A stretch of 64,000 nucleotides of DNA from Leucobacter allii. Lineage in GTDB: Bacteria; Actinomycetota; Actinomycetes; Actinomycetales; Microbacteriaceae. The stretch lies in NCBI RefSeq assembly GCF_022919155.1, contig NZ_CP095045.1, positions 1,674,001 through 1,738,000 of the forward strand. Reading direction: 5' to 3'. A model generated the notes under the pieces. That model saw only the letters and a program-made list of their open reading frames with translations. It searched no databases and was not told the DNA's origin. The first letter of the stretch is position 1. Every line of letters starts with the position of its first letter. Positions 27,818-36,545 of this stretch are shown here, one piece after another. The translations under genes and the position numbers were made by a program.

Positions 27818-28693
27818 TCAGCCGACGAGCTGCTGCGCGAAGACGTGCGGCGTGAAGCCGGTGAGATCGCCGATGCCCTCCCCCTGGCCCACGAGCTTGA
27901 TCGGCAGCCCCGTCTTCTCCTGCACGGCGAGGACGAAGCCGCCCTTCGCCGAGCCGTCGAGCTTCGTCAGCACGAGGCCGGTGACACCGGCGTGCTCGAT
28001 GAAGGCCTCCGCCTGCGCCAGCCCGTTCTGCCCGGTCGTGGCGTCGAGCACGAGCAGCACCTCGGCGACGGGGCTCTGCTTCTCGATCACGCGGCGCACC
28101 TTGCCGAGCTCATCCATGAGGCCGCCCTTGGTCTGCAGCCGGCCCGCCGTGTCGATGATCGCCACGTCGTAGCCCTCGGCCTTCGCGCGTTCGACGGTCT
28201 GGAAGGCGACGGATGCGGGATCCTGCCCCTGCTGCTGCGGCTTCACGATGTCGACGCCCGCGCGCTCCGCCCAGGTGCCGAGCTGTTCCACCGCCGCCGC
28301 GCGGAAGGTGTCGGCGGCGCCGACGAGGATCCGCTTGTCGAAGCTCGTGAGGTAGTTCGCGAACTTGCCGATCGTGGTGGTCTTGCCGACCCCATTGACG
28401 CCGACGACGAGGATCACGGCCGGACGGTCGGAGAGCGTGAGGGTGGGATCGTAGGCGGCGAGCCGCTCCTCGATCGCATCGCGGAGCATGCGGCGCATCT
28501 CCTTCACCTCGGTGACGCGGTGCCGATCCACCTCCGAGCGCAGCCGCTCGAGGATCGACTCGGTCACCTCGGGGCCGAAATCGGCGGTGATCAGTGCGGT
28601 CTCCAGCTCGTCCCAGGTCTCCTCCGTGATGAGCTCCGGACCGCTGAACAGGGTGCGGAACGCTTTCGAGAAGGACCAGGATCGCTCTGCCAT
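27818..28693 (-). CDS. ftsY: SRP receptor FtsY
   Basis: GTPase receptor for the signal recognition particle at the membrane. It is the short form of 291 residues, lacking a long acidic A domain. NG domain motifs are VVGVNGVGKTTTIGK (96-110), AADTFRAAAVEQL, IIDTAGRLQTKGGLM and LTKLDGSAKGGFVL. The start is ATG 28693 (MAERSWSFSKAFRTLFSG); the frame stays open far upstream inside smc but that is an overlap artefact. TAGGAT ends 7 bases upstream. Located directly after smc. Confidence 0.95.
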   Translation of the reverse strand: MAERSWSFSKAFRTLFSGPELITEETWDELETALITADFGPEVTESILERLRSEVDRHRVTEVKEMRRMLRDAIEERLAAYDPTLTLSDRPAVILVVGVNGVGKTTTIGKFANYLTSFDKRILVGAADTFRAAAVEQLGTWAERAGVDIVKPQQQGQDPASVAFQTVERAKAEGYDVAIIDTAGRLQTKGGLMDELGKVRRVIEKQSPVAEVLLVLDATTGQNGLAQAEAFIEHAGVTGLVLTKLDGSAKGGFVLAVQEKTGLPIKLVGQGEGIGDLTGFTPHVFAQQLVG

Positions 28694-28700
28694 GGTCTCG

Positions 28701-28706
28701 ATCCTA
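28701..28706 (-). promoter_or_regulatory. Leaderless -10 box of ftsY
   Basis: TAGGAT on the minus strand, 7 bases before ATG 28693, in the 44-base gap after smc. Confidence 0.55.
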
Positions 28707-28737
28707 GCGGCACGCCCGCGGGGCTCCGGGGCCGTGC

Positions 28738-31700
28738 TCAGTCCTCCCGCGCGATGCGCTGACCGACGACCGCCGAGATCCCGTCCTGGCGCATGGACAC
28801 CCCGTAGAGCGCGTCGGCGATCTCCATGGTCCGCTTCTGGTGGGTGATGATGATGAGCTGCGAGTTCTCGCGCAACCGCTCGAACACCTGGAGCAGCCGA
28901 CCGAGGTTGGCGTCGTCGAGCGCGGCCTCCACCTCGTCGACGATGTAGAAGGGGCTGGGCCTGGCCTGGAAGATCGCCATGAGCCATGCGACGGCGGCCA
29001 GCGAGCGCTCGCCGCCGGAGAGCAGCGACATCCGTTCGACCTTCTTGCCCGCCGGGCGCACGGCGATGTCGATGCCCGTGGCGAGCAGGTCCTCGGGATC
29101 GCTCAGGGCGATCTCGCCCGAGCCGCCCGGGAAGAGGATCGGGAACACCTCGGAGAAAGCCGCCCGCGTGTCCTCGAACGCCGCGGCGAAGATCCCCTGC
29201 ATCTGCTCGTCGAGCTCGGCGATGATCGCCAGCAGGTCGCTGCGGGTCTTCGCGAGGTCCTGCAGCTGACCGGTGAGGAAGAGGTGGCGCTGCTCGAGGG
29301 CCGCGAACTCCTCGAGGGCGAGCGGGTTGATCCTCCCGAGCTCGGCGAGCCGCTTCTCGGCACGGGCGAGCCGCCGCTCCTGCTCGGCCCGAACGAACGG
29401 GATCGTCTCGATCGTGCCGGCATCCGCGGGCTCCTCGCCGGCGTTCGCCGGATCCTCCGCGTCGCCCTCGAGGTCGCCCGGTGAGGCGTCCAGCCCGAGC
29501 TCCGCGGCGAGCTCCGCCTCGAGCGCGCTCGCGTAGGCGGGCGGCTCCGGAGAACTCGGTGCGGAGACGGGATCCCCCGCGGCAGCCCCGGGACGCGAGC
29601 CGACCGGCCCCCCGACCGGGATCGGCACCTCCGGTCCGTACTCCGCGATGAGCACGTCCTCGACGAGCCCGAGCTCGTTGCCCGAGCGCTCGAGCAGGCT
29701 CGAGAGGTGCAGTTTCCGCTCGTAGCTCGTGAGTTCGGCTCCGTGGACGCGCTCGGCCAGCGCTTGCAACTGCTGCCTGAGAGCGGACTCCTCGGAGCGC
29801 AGGAGCGTGAGCTCCTGACTGTGACGCGCCCGCTCCTGCTCCGCGGCCTGCTGGGCGAGTCTGGCCTCCGCGAGCGAGCGGTCGCAGGCCTCGAGGATCG
29901 CGGGGAGTGCGCGCGCCACGCGCTCCGCATGGGCGACCTGCCGCGCGCGCAGCACCGCCCGCCGCGCCGCATCCTCCGCGGCCGCGCGTTCCGCGTCGAA
30001 CTGCCGCCCCGCCGCTTCGGCCTGCGCGGCGCCCGCTCGCGCCCGCTCGCGCGCCGTCTCGAGCGCGAGCCGCGACTCCAGCTCCGCGGCTCGGGCGCGG
30101 TCGAGCTCCGCGGCGAGCCCCTCGCGCTGGCTCGCATCGAGGATCGGGCGCGGCGTGGCCTGCGCCTCCGCGAGTTCGCGCGCCGCGCGCTCCGCCGCCG
30201 CGGCGGATTCGGCGGCGGCCTCGGCGACGCCGGCGATCGCCTGCCGCGCGCGCTCGGCCTCCGCGGCAGCCGCCTCGGCGCGGGCGACGAGACGGTTGCG
30301 GGTCTGCGCCAGCTCCGCGAGCCGGGCGTCCGCGGCGCGGAGCTCCGCGTAGGCCTCCTGCGCGACCGTCTTCGCCCGCGCCGACGCCGCGCGACGCTCG
30401 CCGAGCATCACCTCGGTCTCCGCGATCTCCGCGGTGACCTCGGCGAGGCGGTGCTCCGCCTGCGCGAGCTCGGCGGAGAGCTCGATGCGCGACGGCGCGA
30501 GGCCCGATCCCCCGCTCAGCGTGTGCGCCGTGAGCACATCGCCCGCTGCCGTGACGATCGTGCATTCGGCGGCGGGGGCCTCCCTCCGCAGCACCTCGCC
30601 GAGTTCGAGCGCGGCCTCGAGGTCCTCGGCGATGTAGCACCGGGACAGCATGCCGGTGACGCCCTCGGGCGCGGAGACGAGCACGTCGAGCGCGTGCGTG
30701 GCGCCCGGAACGGCGACCATCCGCGCCGCCGACGCGTCGCTCATCGGCGGTGCGGCGTCCGCCGATCCCGCTCGCGAGGATCCCGCGAGCACGGTCCGCA
30801 GCCGTCCGAGATCCCGCTCCCGCGCCAGGAGCACGGCGCTCGCCGCCGACGTCGCCGTGTCGGCGAGCAGGGCGTCCGCGAACGCACCGAGCGCCGCCCC
30901 GATGGCGGCTTCGTAGCCCTCGCGCACGCGGACGCGATCGGAGACGCGTCCACCGAGCCCTCCGGGCTGCTCGGCGAGGAGGGCGTCCGAGGCGTCGCGC
31001 TGATCCAGGGACCGGGTGAGCGCTCCCGCCCGCGCGGCGAGGCCCGCGCGCTCCTGCTCGAGCGCGTGCAGGGCATCACGCGCTTCGTCGCGCGCCTGCT
31101 CGGCGGCCGTCTGCGCCTCCTGCGCCGCCCGGTAGGCGTCGTCGAGCCCCGTCTCCGGAGCCTCGCCGAGCTCCTCGCGCTCCACGAACGCGTCGAGCTC
31201 CTGCCGAGCCTCGGCGGAGCGCTCCTCGGCCTGCGCGAGGGCCTGCTCGCGCCTGGCGACCTCCTGCGCGAGCGCATCGCGCTTCTGGGCGGCGGCCTCG
31301 GCGCTGCCCCGCAGCTGCGACAGCCGGAGATCGTGCGTCGAGACCAGCTCGCTCTGCGCGGCGATGTGCTCGTCGATGGCGTCGAGCTCGCGCCGAGCCC
31401 GCGCCGTCCCGGCCGCCGCTCGTTCCCAGGCCTCCTCCGCCCCGGGCACCAGCCCGGCGAGCCTGGCGGCCTCCGTTTCGGCCTCGACGACTGCCGCCCG
31501 GCTGATGCGATTCGGCGTCTCGGGCGCCTCGGCCTGCGTCGCGAGGAAGGTGAGCCGCTGCTGTGCTTGGGAGAGAAGGCCGCGGAGCTTCGCCTGCACG
31601 GACTCGAGACCGATGGCGACCCGCCGCGCCGCGTCCAGCTCGTCGCTCTGCTGATCCTGTTCGAGGCGGGCGATCCGCAGCTGCTTCTGCTCCGCCTGTT

Positions 31701-32478
31701 CCTGCAGCACGATCCGCTCGGCATGCTGCTCCGCCTCGTCCCGGGCGAGCGCGTCGAGCTCGCCGCGCAGCCGGTGGACGTCGTCGGCGAGCAGCCGCGC
31801 CTTGGCGTCGCGCACCTCGGCACCGATCCCTTGGGCCTGCCTGGCGACCTCGGCCTGGCGTCCGAGCGGCCTCAGCTGCCGGCGGATCTCCCCCGCGAGG
31901 TCCTCGAGGCGCGTGAGGTTCGTCTCCATCGCCTCGAGCTTGCGCAGCGTGCGCTCCTTGCGCCTGCGGTGCTTGAGGATGCCGGCGGCCTCCTCGATGA
32001 AGCCTCGGCGGTCCTCAGCGGTGGCGCGCAGCACCGCGTCGAGCTGCCCCTGCCCGACGATCACGTGCATCTCGCGCCCGAGTCCCGAGTCGCTGAGGAG
32101 CTCCTGGACGTCGAGCAGCCGGCAGGCCTCCCCGTTGATCGCGTACTCGCTCGATCCGTTGCGGAACAGCGTGCGGCTGATCGTCACCTCGGCGTACTCG
32201 ATCGGCAGCGCGCCGTCGGCGTTGTCGATGGTGAGCCGCACCTCGGCGCGGCCGAGCGGGCCCCGCGTCGACGTCCCCGCGAAGATGACGTCCTCCATCT
32301 TGCCGCCGCGCAGGGTCTTCGCGCCCTGCTCCCCCATCACCCAGGCGAGCGCGTCGACGACGTTCGACTTCCCGGAGCCGTTGGGGCCGACGATGGCCGT
32401 GACGCCCGGCTCGAACTGGAACGTCGTCGGCTGCGCGAACGACTTGAAGCCCTTGAGGGTCAGGCTCTTCAGGTGCAC
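28738..32478 (-). CDS. smc: Chromosome segregation protein SMC
   Basis: Condensin ATPase, 1246 residues. Walker A is AIVGPNGSGKSNVV (about 29-41). Two long coiled-coil arms flank a hinge around residues 490-640 (GRVSDRVRVREGYEAAIGAAL, GVTGMLSRCYIAEDLEAAL, LTAHTLSGGSG). The C-terminal head has signature LLSGGERSLAA (about 1152-1162) and Walker B FYIVDEVEAALDD. An acidic Pro/Ala-rich insertion near residues 945-1015 interrupts the second arm. The start is GTG 32478, with AGAGGA about 9 bases upstream. In related genomes mutM lies directly upstream of smc; here about 23 kb separates them. Confidence 0.95.
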   Translation of the reverse strand: MHLKSLTLKGFKSFAQPTTFQFEPGVTAIVGPNGSGKSNVVDALAWVMGEQGAKTLRGGKMEDVIFAGTSTRGPLGRAEVRLTIDNADGALPIEYAEVTISRTLFRNGSSEYAINGEACRLLDVQELLSDSGLGREMHVIVGQGQLDAVLRATAEDRRGFIEEAAGILKHRRRKERTLRKLEAMETNLTRLEDLAGEIRRQLRPLGRQAEVARQAQGIGAEVRDAKARLLADDVHRLRGELDALARDEAEQHAERIVLQEQAEQKQLRIARLEQDQQSDELDAARRVAIGLESVQAKLRGLLSQAQQRLTFLATQAEAPETPNRISRAAVVEAETEAARLAGLVPGAEEAWERAAAGTARARRELDAIDEHIAAQSELVSTHDLRLSQLRGSAEAAAQKRDALAQEVARREQALAQAEERSAEARQELDAFVEREELGEAPETGLDDAYRAAQEAQTAAEQARDEARDALHALEQERAGLAARAGALTRSLDQRDASDALLAEQPGGLGGRVSDRVRVREGYEAAIGAALGAFADALLADTATSAASAVLLARERDLGRLRTVLAGSSRAGSADAAPPMSDASAARMVAVPGATHALDVLVSAPEGVTGMLSRCYIAEDLEAALELGEVLRREAPAAECTIVTAAGDVLTAHTLSGGSGLAPSRIELSAELAQAEHRLAEVTAEIAETEVMLGERRAASARAKTVAQEAYAELRAADARLAELAQTRNRLVARAEAAAAEAERARQAIAGVAEAAAESAAAAERAARELAEAQATPRPILDASQREGLAAELDRARAAELESRLALETARERARAGAAQAEAAGRQFDAERAAAEDAARRAVLRARQVAHAERVARALPAILEACDRSLAEARLAQQAAEQERARHSQELTLLRSEESALRQQLQALAERVHGAELTSYERKLHLSSLLERSGNELGLVEDVLIAEYGPEVPIPVGGPVGSRPGAAAGDPVSAPSSPEPPAYASALEAELAAELGLDASPGDLEGDAEDPANAGEEPADAGTIETIPFVRAEQERRLARAEKRLAELGRINPLALEEFAALEQRHLFLTGQLQDLAKTRSDLLAIIAELDEQMQGIFAAAFEDTRAAFSEVFPILFPGGSGEIALSDPEDLLATGIDIAVRPAGKKVERMSLLSGGERSLAAVAWLMAIFQARPSPFYIVDEVEAALDDANLGRLLQVFERLRENSQLIIITHQKRTMEIADALYGVSMRQDGISAVVGQRIARED

Positions 32479-32617
32479 GCCGGGTCCTCTCCGTCTCGCG
32501 TTTCGGGCTCCGCCTCGGGTCCGATCCGCCGGGCGTCGGGCTCCGGCGCGGTGGTTTCACCCTAGAGCACGCCGGTCGCCGCGTCCGCGAGGCGCTCCAG
32601 GACCGGGTGCGCGGAGC

Positions 32618-33244
32618 TCAGCGCATCGCGAGCGCCTGCACCGCGACGAAGGCGGTGCCGGCGATGGCGAGCACCGACCAGAACAGCCGCCGGCCCGCCG
32701 CGCTCCCGCCGCTCTCGTACGCGATGCCGAGCCCGCCTCCCGCGATGAGCGCGACCGGGACGCCGGCGTAGAGCAGCAGGATGGCCGCCGCCGACGGCGA
32801 CACCGCGCAGCGCTCCGAGGGCAGGCAGGCGCTCAGCATGTCGCCCATCACGAGCCATCCGAGGAGCATCGCGCACAGGGTCGCCGCGCCGAGCGCCCCG
32901 AAGAGCGCGCACTGCACCGAACGGCGGAGCGGGCGCAGCCACGGCGCGAAGCACCAGGCGAGCGCGCCGAACACCGGCGCGGGCAGCACGCCGAAGGCGA
33001 CCGGGAACGCCGTGAGGAAGCGGCTCGGCCCGCTCTCCTGGCCGTGGAGCGCCCCGGTGAAGAGCAGTGACGCGAGCATCGCGAGCAGCAGCGAACCGAG
33101 GGCGGTGCGCCAGGCGAGCTCCCAGCGCCCGGGACCGTCCCGCTGGTCCGTCGCGTCGGCGTCGCCGAAGATGCCCGTCGCGACCGGATCGCCGGCGGCC
33201 GCTGTTGGCCCGCCCGTGCCCTGCTCGCGTTCCGGCGGCTCCAT
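32618..33244 (-). CDS. Membrane protein, unknown function
   Basis: 208 residues with a ~45-residue soluble N-terminus and five hydrophobic segments (LGSLLLAMLASLLFTGALH, FPVAFGVLPAPVFGALAWCF, CALFGALGAATLCAMLLGWLV, AILLLYAGVPVALIAGGGLG, LFWSVLAIAGTAFVAVQALA). Two cysteines face each other in CLPSERC. No family recognised. The start is ATG 33244 because TACCGT ends 7 bases upstream; the longer frame lacks coding character before this point. The C-terminus is 140 bases from smc. Confidence 0.6.
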   Translation of the reverse strand: MEPPEREQGTGGPTAAAGDPVATGIFGDADATDQRDGPGRWELAWRTALGSLLLAMLASLLFTGALHGQESGPSRFLTAFPVAFGVLPAPVFGALAWCFAPWLRPLRRSVQCALFGALGAATLCAMLLGWLVMGDMLSACLPSERCAVSPSAAAILLLYAGVPVALIAGGGLGIAYESGGSAAGRRLFWSVLAIAGTAFVAVQALAMR

Positions 33245-33251
33245 ACTCGCC

Positions 33252-33257
33252 ACGGTA
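33252..33257 (-). promoter_or_regulatory. Leaderless -10 box of the 33.2-kb membrane protein
   Basis: TACCGT on the minus strand ends 7 bases before ATG 33244. Confidence 0.5.
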
Positions 33258-33492
33258 CCCCTCGGAACTGCACACCGCGCGTCCGGCGGGTGAACGCCCG
33301 GTGTCGGCGGCCGAGATCCGGATCCCGCGGCGCAGACGTTCGAGCCGGGTGGAGCCTTCGCGAACCTCTTCTCGGGCGCTGCGACGAACGGTGCCTCCGG
33401 TACCACCCGCGCGCGACGCCCCGGCCCATCCGATGAGCCGTCCAGAACCGCCCGAGGACGTCGCCACTCGTCGCGATCTTTCCGGAGGTCGG

Positions 33493-34001
33493 CTACGTCT
33501 CGGGGATGACGAGCCGGGCCCCCGCCGGCGCCTCACCGGCGGGCAGTCGCAGCTCGAAGAACGCGCTGTGCGGATCCTCTCGGTAGGCGCCAAAAGGCCC
33601 TCGCTCGGCGAAGCCGTGACGCGCGTAGAGCCTCCTGGCGGACGCGAACGCCGCACCCGTGCCGGTTTCGAGCTGCAGTGCGGTGAGCCCCGCTGCGGCG
33701 GCATCCGCGACGATCGCGGTGAGCACGGCCGTTCCGACGCCGCGGCCGCGGCGATCCCCGGCGACGCGCATCGACTTGATCTCGCCGGTCCGATCCGGCT
33801 GGATCAGCAGCGCGCCGACGCCGAGCAGGGATGCGTCGTGCTCCTCGCGCGCCGTCCAGAACCTGACACTCGGGCGGTCCAGGGCGTCGACGTCGAGCGC
33901 GTGCACACTCTCCTCCGGCGATGTGGCTCGCATCTGCGCGAGATGCTCGGCGAGCAGGCGGACCACGTCCGGTTCGCGGGGCCTTCGATCACGATGCGCA
34001 T
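33493..34001 (-). pseudogene. GNAT acetyltransferase with -1 frameshift near its N-terminus
   Basis: The body is a clear GNAT fold (EIKSMRVAGDRRGRGVGTAVL acetyl-CoA loop; ALQLETGTGAAFASARRLYA; HGFAERGPFGAY). The natural start ATG 34001, 6 bases after a TACCCT -10 box, reads MRIVIEGP and then falls out of frame. The continuation REPDVVRLLAEHLAQMRATS is in the next frame. Adding one C to the CCCC run at 33978-33981 (minus strand) restores a perfect family-like N-terminus. It could be a real mutation, a homopolymer sequencing error or phase variation. A GTG about 14 codons in could rescue a shortened protein. Confidence 0.7.
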
Positions 34002-34007
34002 CTGACG

Positions 34008-34013
34008 AGGGTA
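34008..34013 (-). promoter_or_regulatory. Leaderless -10 box of the GNAT gene
   Basis: TACCCT on the minus strand ends 6 bases before ATG 34001. It supports 34001 as the original start and hence the frameshift call. Confidence 0.6.
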
Positions 34014-34126
34014 GCCCCGTCTCCGACCGCGCCGCATCGTTACGCACACGGCTGCCGACCACCGGATTCCGTGTTGATCGCCGGCCGGTGGTGACGGCGC
34101 ACTCGTCAGCGCCGGACGCACGTGGT

Positions 34127-34170
34127 CGGACGCCGGTGACGGTACGCACAGGCGGACGCCGGTGCCGGTA
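34127..34170 (+). repeat. 18-bp direct repeat upstream of the lipoprotein gene
   Basis: CGGACGCCGGTGnCGGTA occurs at 34127-34144 and 34153-34170 (one mismatch, 26-bp spacing). The second copy runs into a TAGGCT -10 box (34169-34174) about 80 bases before the lipoprotein start, so the pair may be a regulator site. Confidence 0.5.
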
Positions 34171-34256
34171 GGCTGAGGGGGTTCGACACGCCTTCGCGCG
34201 CGACGACGGGGAGGGGGCCCCGGAGCCGCGCGGAGACCGCACCCCGGAGGAAGCAT

Positions 34257-35942
34257 ATGACCACACCCGGCACCGTCACCGAGGCCCGTCAGCAGCGCGA
34301 CACGCTTCGGCGCGGCGCCCGACGGCTCCTGCTCGGCCTCGTCGCGGCCGCGGCGGCGACCGCGCTCACCGGCTGCTCGCTCCTCCTCCCGTTCGGCGGG
34401 ATCGGCGGCGCCGGAGGCGGTGCGGCGGACGGCGGCTCGTCCTCCGCGCCCAACGCCGAGAGCGGCGGACTCGGGCAGCAGCGGCCCGACTGGGAGACCT
34501 GCACCGACGAGGGGCTCGTGTGCGCGACCGTCGAGGCACCGCTCGACTGGGACGATCCCGAGGGCGAGACGATCGACCTCGCGCTCATCAAGCGGGAGGC
34601 GGAGGGCACGAAGCTCGGCACGCTCTTCCTGAACCCCGGAGGCCCCGGGCTCTCCGGGGTCGATTACTACTCCACCTCGCATCCGGGAGCCACCGGCATC
34701 GCCGTCAAGGAGCACTACGACGTGATCGCCTGGGACACGCGCGGCTCGGCGGGGGTCTTCGGCGGCACGACGCCGGTCGTCTGCCTCGACGAGGCCGGCA
34801 TGGACGCCTACGTCTTCGGCAGCACCGAGCCCGCGAGCGCCGCGCGCGGCAGCGCGGAGTGGATCGCGCAGCGGAGCGCGAGCGCCGGGGAGTTCGCCGC
34901 CGCCTGCGAGGAGAACACGGGCGAGCTGCTCGCGCACGTCGACACGGAGTCGACGGTGCAGGACCTCGAGATGCTGCGCGAGATCGTCGGCGACGAGCAG
35001 CTGAACTTCCTCGGCGAGGATTACGGCACCTTCGTGGGCGCCCGATACGCCGACCGGTACCCCGAGAAGGTCGGGCGCATGGTGCTCTCGAGCGGCTGGG
35101 ATCCGAGCGCCACGGGCTTCGACGTCGCGCTCGGCCAGGCGACCAGCCTGGAGCGGATCCTGCGCACCTACCTGGAGCAGTGCCTCGGCAACCCGGAGTG
35201 CCCGCTGAGCGGCACGGTCGACGAGGCGATGCAGAGCGTCCGCGCGAAGCTCGACCAGCTCGACGCGACGCCGGGGACGGCGGGCGACGGCCGGGCCGTC
35301 ACGAGTGAGACCTTCATGAACGCGCTGCTCGTCACGCTCACCAGCCGCTACGCGTGGATGGTGCCCGGCTACATCTTCACCGGCGCCGTCGACGGCGACT
35401 ACGCGAACGTCATGGAGTTCGCCGATGTGGCGGCGGGGCGCGACGCCGAGGGCTACACCTCGAACTACGAGGAGAGCTTCACGGCGACGGTGTGCCTCGA
35501 TCTCGTGGCCGAGAGCGACCCCGCGGTGGTCGCCGAGCAGGCCGCCGAGATCGATGCCGCGGCGCCGATCCTCGGCAGCTACCTGGCCTACAGCGACCTC
35601 GACTGCGCCGAGTGGCCGGTCGCGGGCCCCGATGAGATGGACCCCGTGACCGCCGCCGGCGCGAACCCGATCCTCGTGCTCGGCGGAACCGACGTTCCCG
35701 GCACGCCCTACGCCTGGTCGGAGGCGCTCGCGGACCAGCTCGAGAGCGGCGTGCTCGTCACCCTCACGACCGAGGGGAATCGGATCTACGGGGCCTCCCC
35801 GTGCGTGAACATCGCGGTGGACGACTACTTCATGGAGGGCACCGTGCCCGAGTCGGACCCGCAGTGCACCGAGGCGAAGGACGAGCAGCTTCGGGCCGAC
35901 GGCTACGACGGCTCCTCGCGGTGGCCGCTCGAGCTCGAGTAG
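34257..35942 (+). CDS. TAP-like alpha/beta-hydrolase lipoprotein lacking its catalytic triad
   Basis: 561-residue exported lipoprotein: positively charged N-terminus, hydrophobic core and lipobox LTGC with Cys40. The rest matches the tripeptidyl-aminopeptidase-like S33 hydrolases (FLNPGGPGLSGVDY, DVIAWDTRGS, C-terminal PCVNIAVDDYFMEGTVPE). The usual nucleophile elbow GxSYG is GEDYG, with Asp255 in place of Ser. The usual Asp of GDPATP becomes DVPGTP (479-484). The usual His of GHT-Y becomes GNRIY with Asn508. All three catalytic positions are changed, so it is probably a non-enzymatic binding protein. The ribosome site GGAGGA precedes ATG 34257. Confidence 0.85.
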   Translation: MTTPGTVTEARQQRDTLRRGARRLLLGLVAAAAATALTGCSLLLPFGGIGGAGGGAADGGSSSAPNAESGGLGQQRPDWETCTDEGLVCATVEAPLDWDDPEGETIDLALIKREAEGTKLGTLFLNPGGPGLSGVDYYSTSHPGATGIAVKEHYDVIAWDTRGSAGVFGGTTPVVCLDEAGMDAYVFGSTEPASAARGSAEWIAQRSASAGEFAAACEENTGELLAHVDTESTVQDLEMLREIVGDEQLNFLGEDYGTFVGARYADRYPEKVGRMVLSSGWDPSATGFDVALGQATSLERILRTYLEQCLGNPECPLSGTVDEAMQSVRAKLDQLDATPGTAGDGRAVTSETFMNALLVTLTSRYAWMVPGYIFTGAVDGDYANVMEFADVAAGRDAEGYTSNYEESFTATVCLDLVAESDPAVVAEQAAEIDAAAPILGSYLAYSDLDCAEWPVAGPDEMDPVTAAGANPILVLGGTDVPGTPYAWSEALADQLESGVLVTLTTEGNRIYGASPCVNIAVDDYFMEGTVPESDPQCTEAKDEQLRADGYDGSSRWPLELE

Positions 35943-35992
35943 CCCGCTGCGCCGCCGGGCTCACCCGAACGGATCACCGCACGGAGGAACGT

Positions 35993-36481
35993 ATGCAACT
36001 GGGACTGCACTTCCGGCTCGACGAGGCCGAGATCGCGCCGGTCCTCGCGGCGGCCGGAGACGACGCGAGACTGCTCCGGCTGCTCGCGCGGCTCGAAGAG
36101 GATCCGGCGGTCTTCGCGCGGGCCTGCGAGACCGACAAGGCGTGGGATCCCATCGCGTGCGCGCTCTCCCCCGCCGGCGAGGACGGGCCGTGGCCGGCCC
36201 GGGGCGTCATCGGCGGCGCGCGGCCGCTGCACGTCGACGACGAGGAATCCTGGGTCACCCATCTTTCCCCGGACGAGGCGGCCGAGGTCGCGGGCTTCCT
36301 GCACGGACTCGACGACGCGCAGTTCTCGCGCGCGTACGCGACCATGCCGGAGGAGCTGCGCAACCCCGAGTACGGCCCTGACGAGGAGCGCTACGCGCTG
36401 GGCTGGCTGTCGGAGCTCCGCACCTTCTTCGCCGCCGCGAGCGCCGAGCGCGCGCACGTCGTCTTCTCCGTGCTGCACTGA
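35993..36481 (+). CDS. DUF1877 (YfbM-like) protein
   Basis: 162-residue cytosolic protein of the DUF1877 family (LDEAEIAPVLAA, ETDKAWDPIACALS, ARGVIGGARPLHVDDEE, YLSPDEAAEV-type VTHLSPDEAAEVAGFLHGL, RYALGWLSELRTFFAAAS). The function is unknown. GGAGG lies 7 bases before ATG 35993. It is probably co-transcribed with the lipoprotein 50 bases upstream. Confidence 0.8.
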   Translation: MQLGLHFRLDEAEIAPVLAAAGDDARLLRLLARLEEDPAVFARACETDKAWDPIACALSPAGEDGPWPARGVIGGARPLHVDDEESWVTHLSPDEAAEVAGFLHGLDDAQFSRAYATMPEELRNPEYGPDEERYALGWLSELRTFFAAASAERAHVVFSVLH

Positions 36482-36489
36482 GCGACGGC

Positions 36490-36505
36490 GCGCCGGAGCC
36501 GGCGC
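36490..36505. terminator. Hairpin between convergent genes
   Basis: GCGCCGG-AG-CCGGCGC, a perfect 7-bp stem between the DUF1877 gene and the response regulator, no T-tract. Candidate bidirectional terminator. Confidence 0.35.
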
Positions 36506-36545
36506 CTCAGCCGGCCGGCGCACGAGGCCGCTCTCGCGTCGGCGC

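Noticed and set aside
27818..30640. 940-residue reading frame extending ftsY upstream
   Set aside because: The upstream 650 codons overlap smc in another frame and are Arg/Ala/Gly nonsense; FtsY starts at 28693.
34257..35942. Active tripeptidyl aminopeptidase
   Set aside because: Family fold is clear but all three catalytic positions are substituted.
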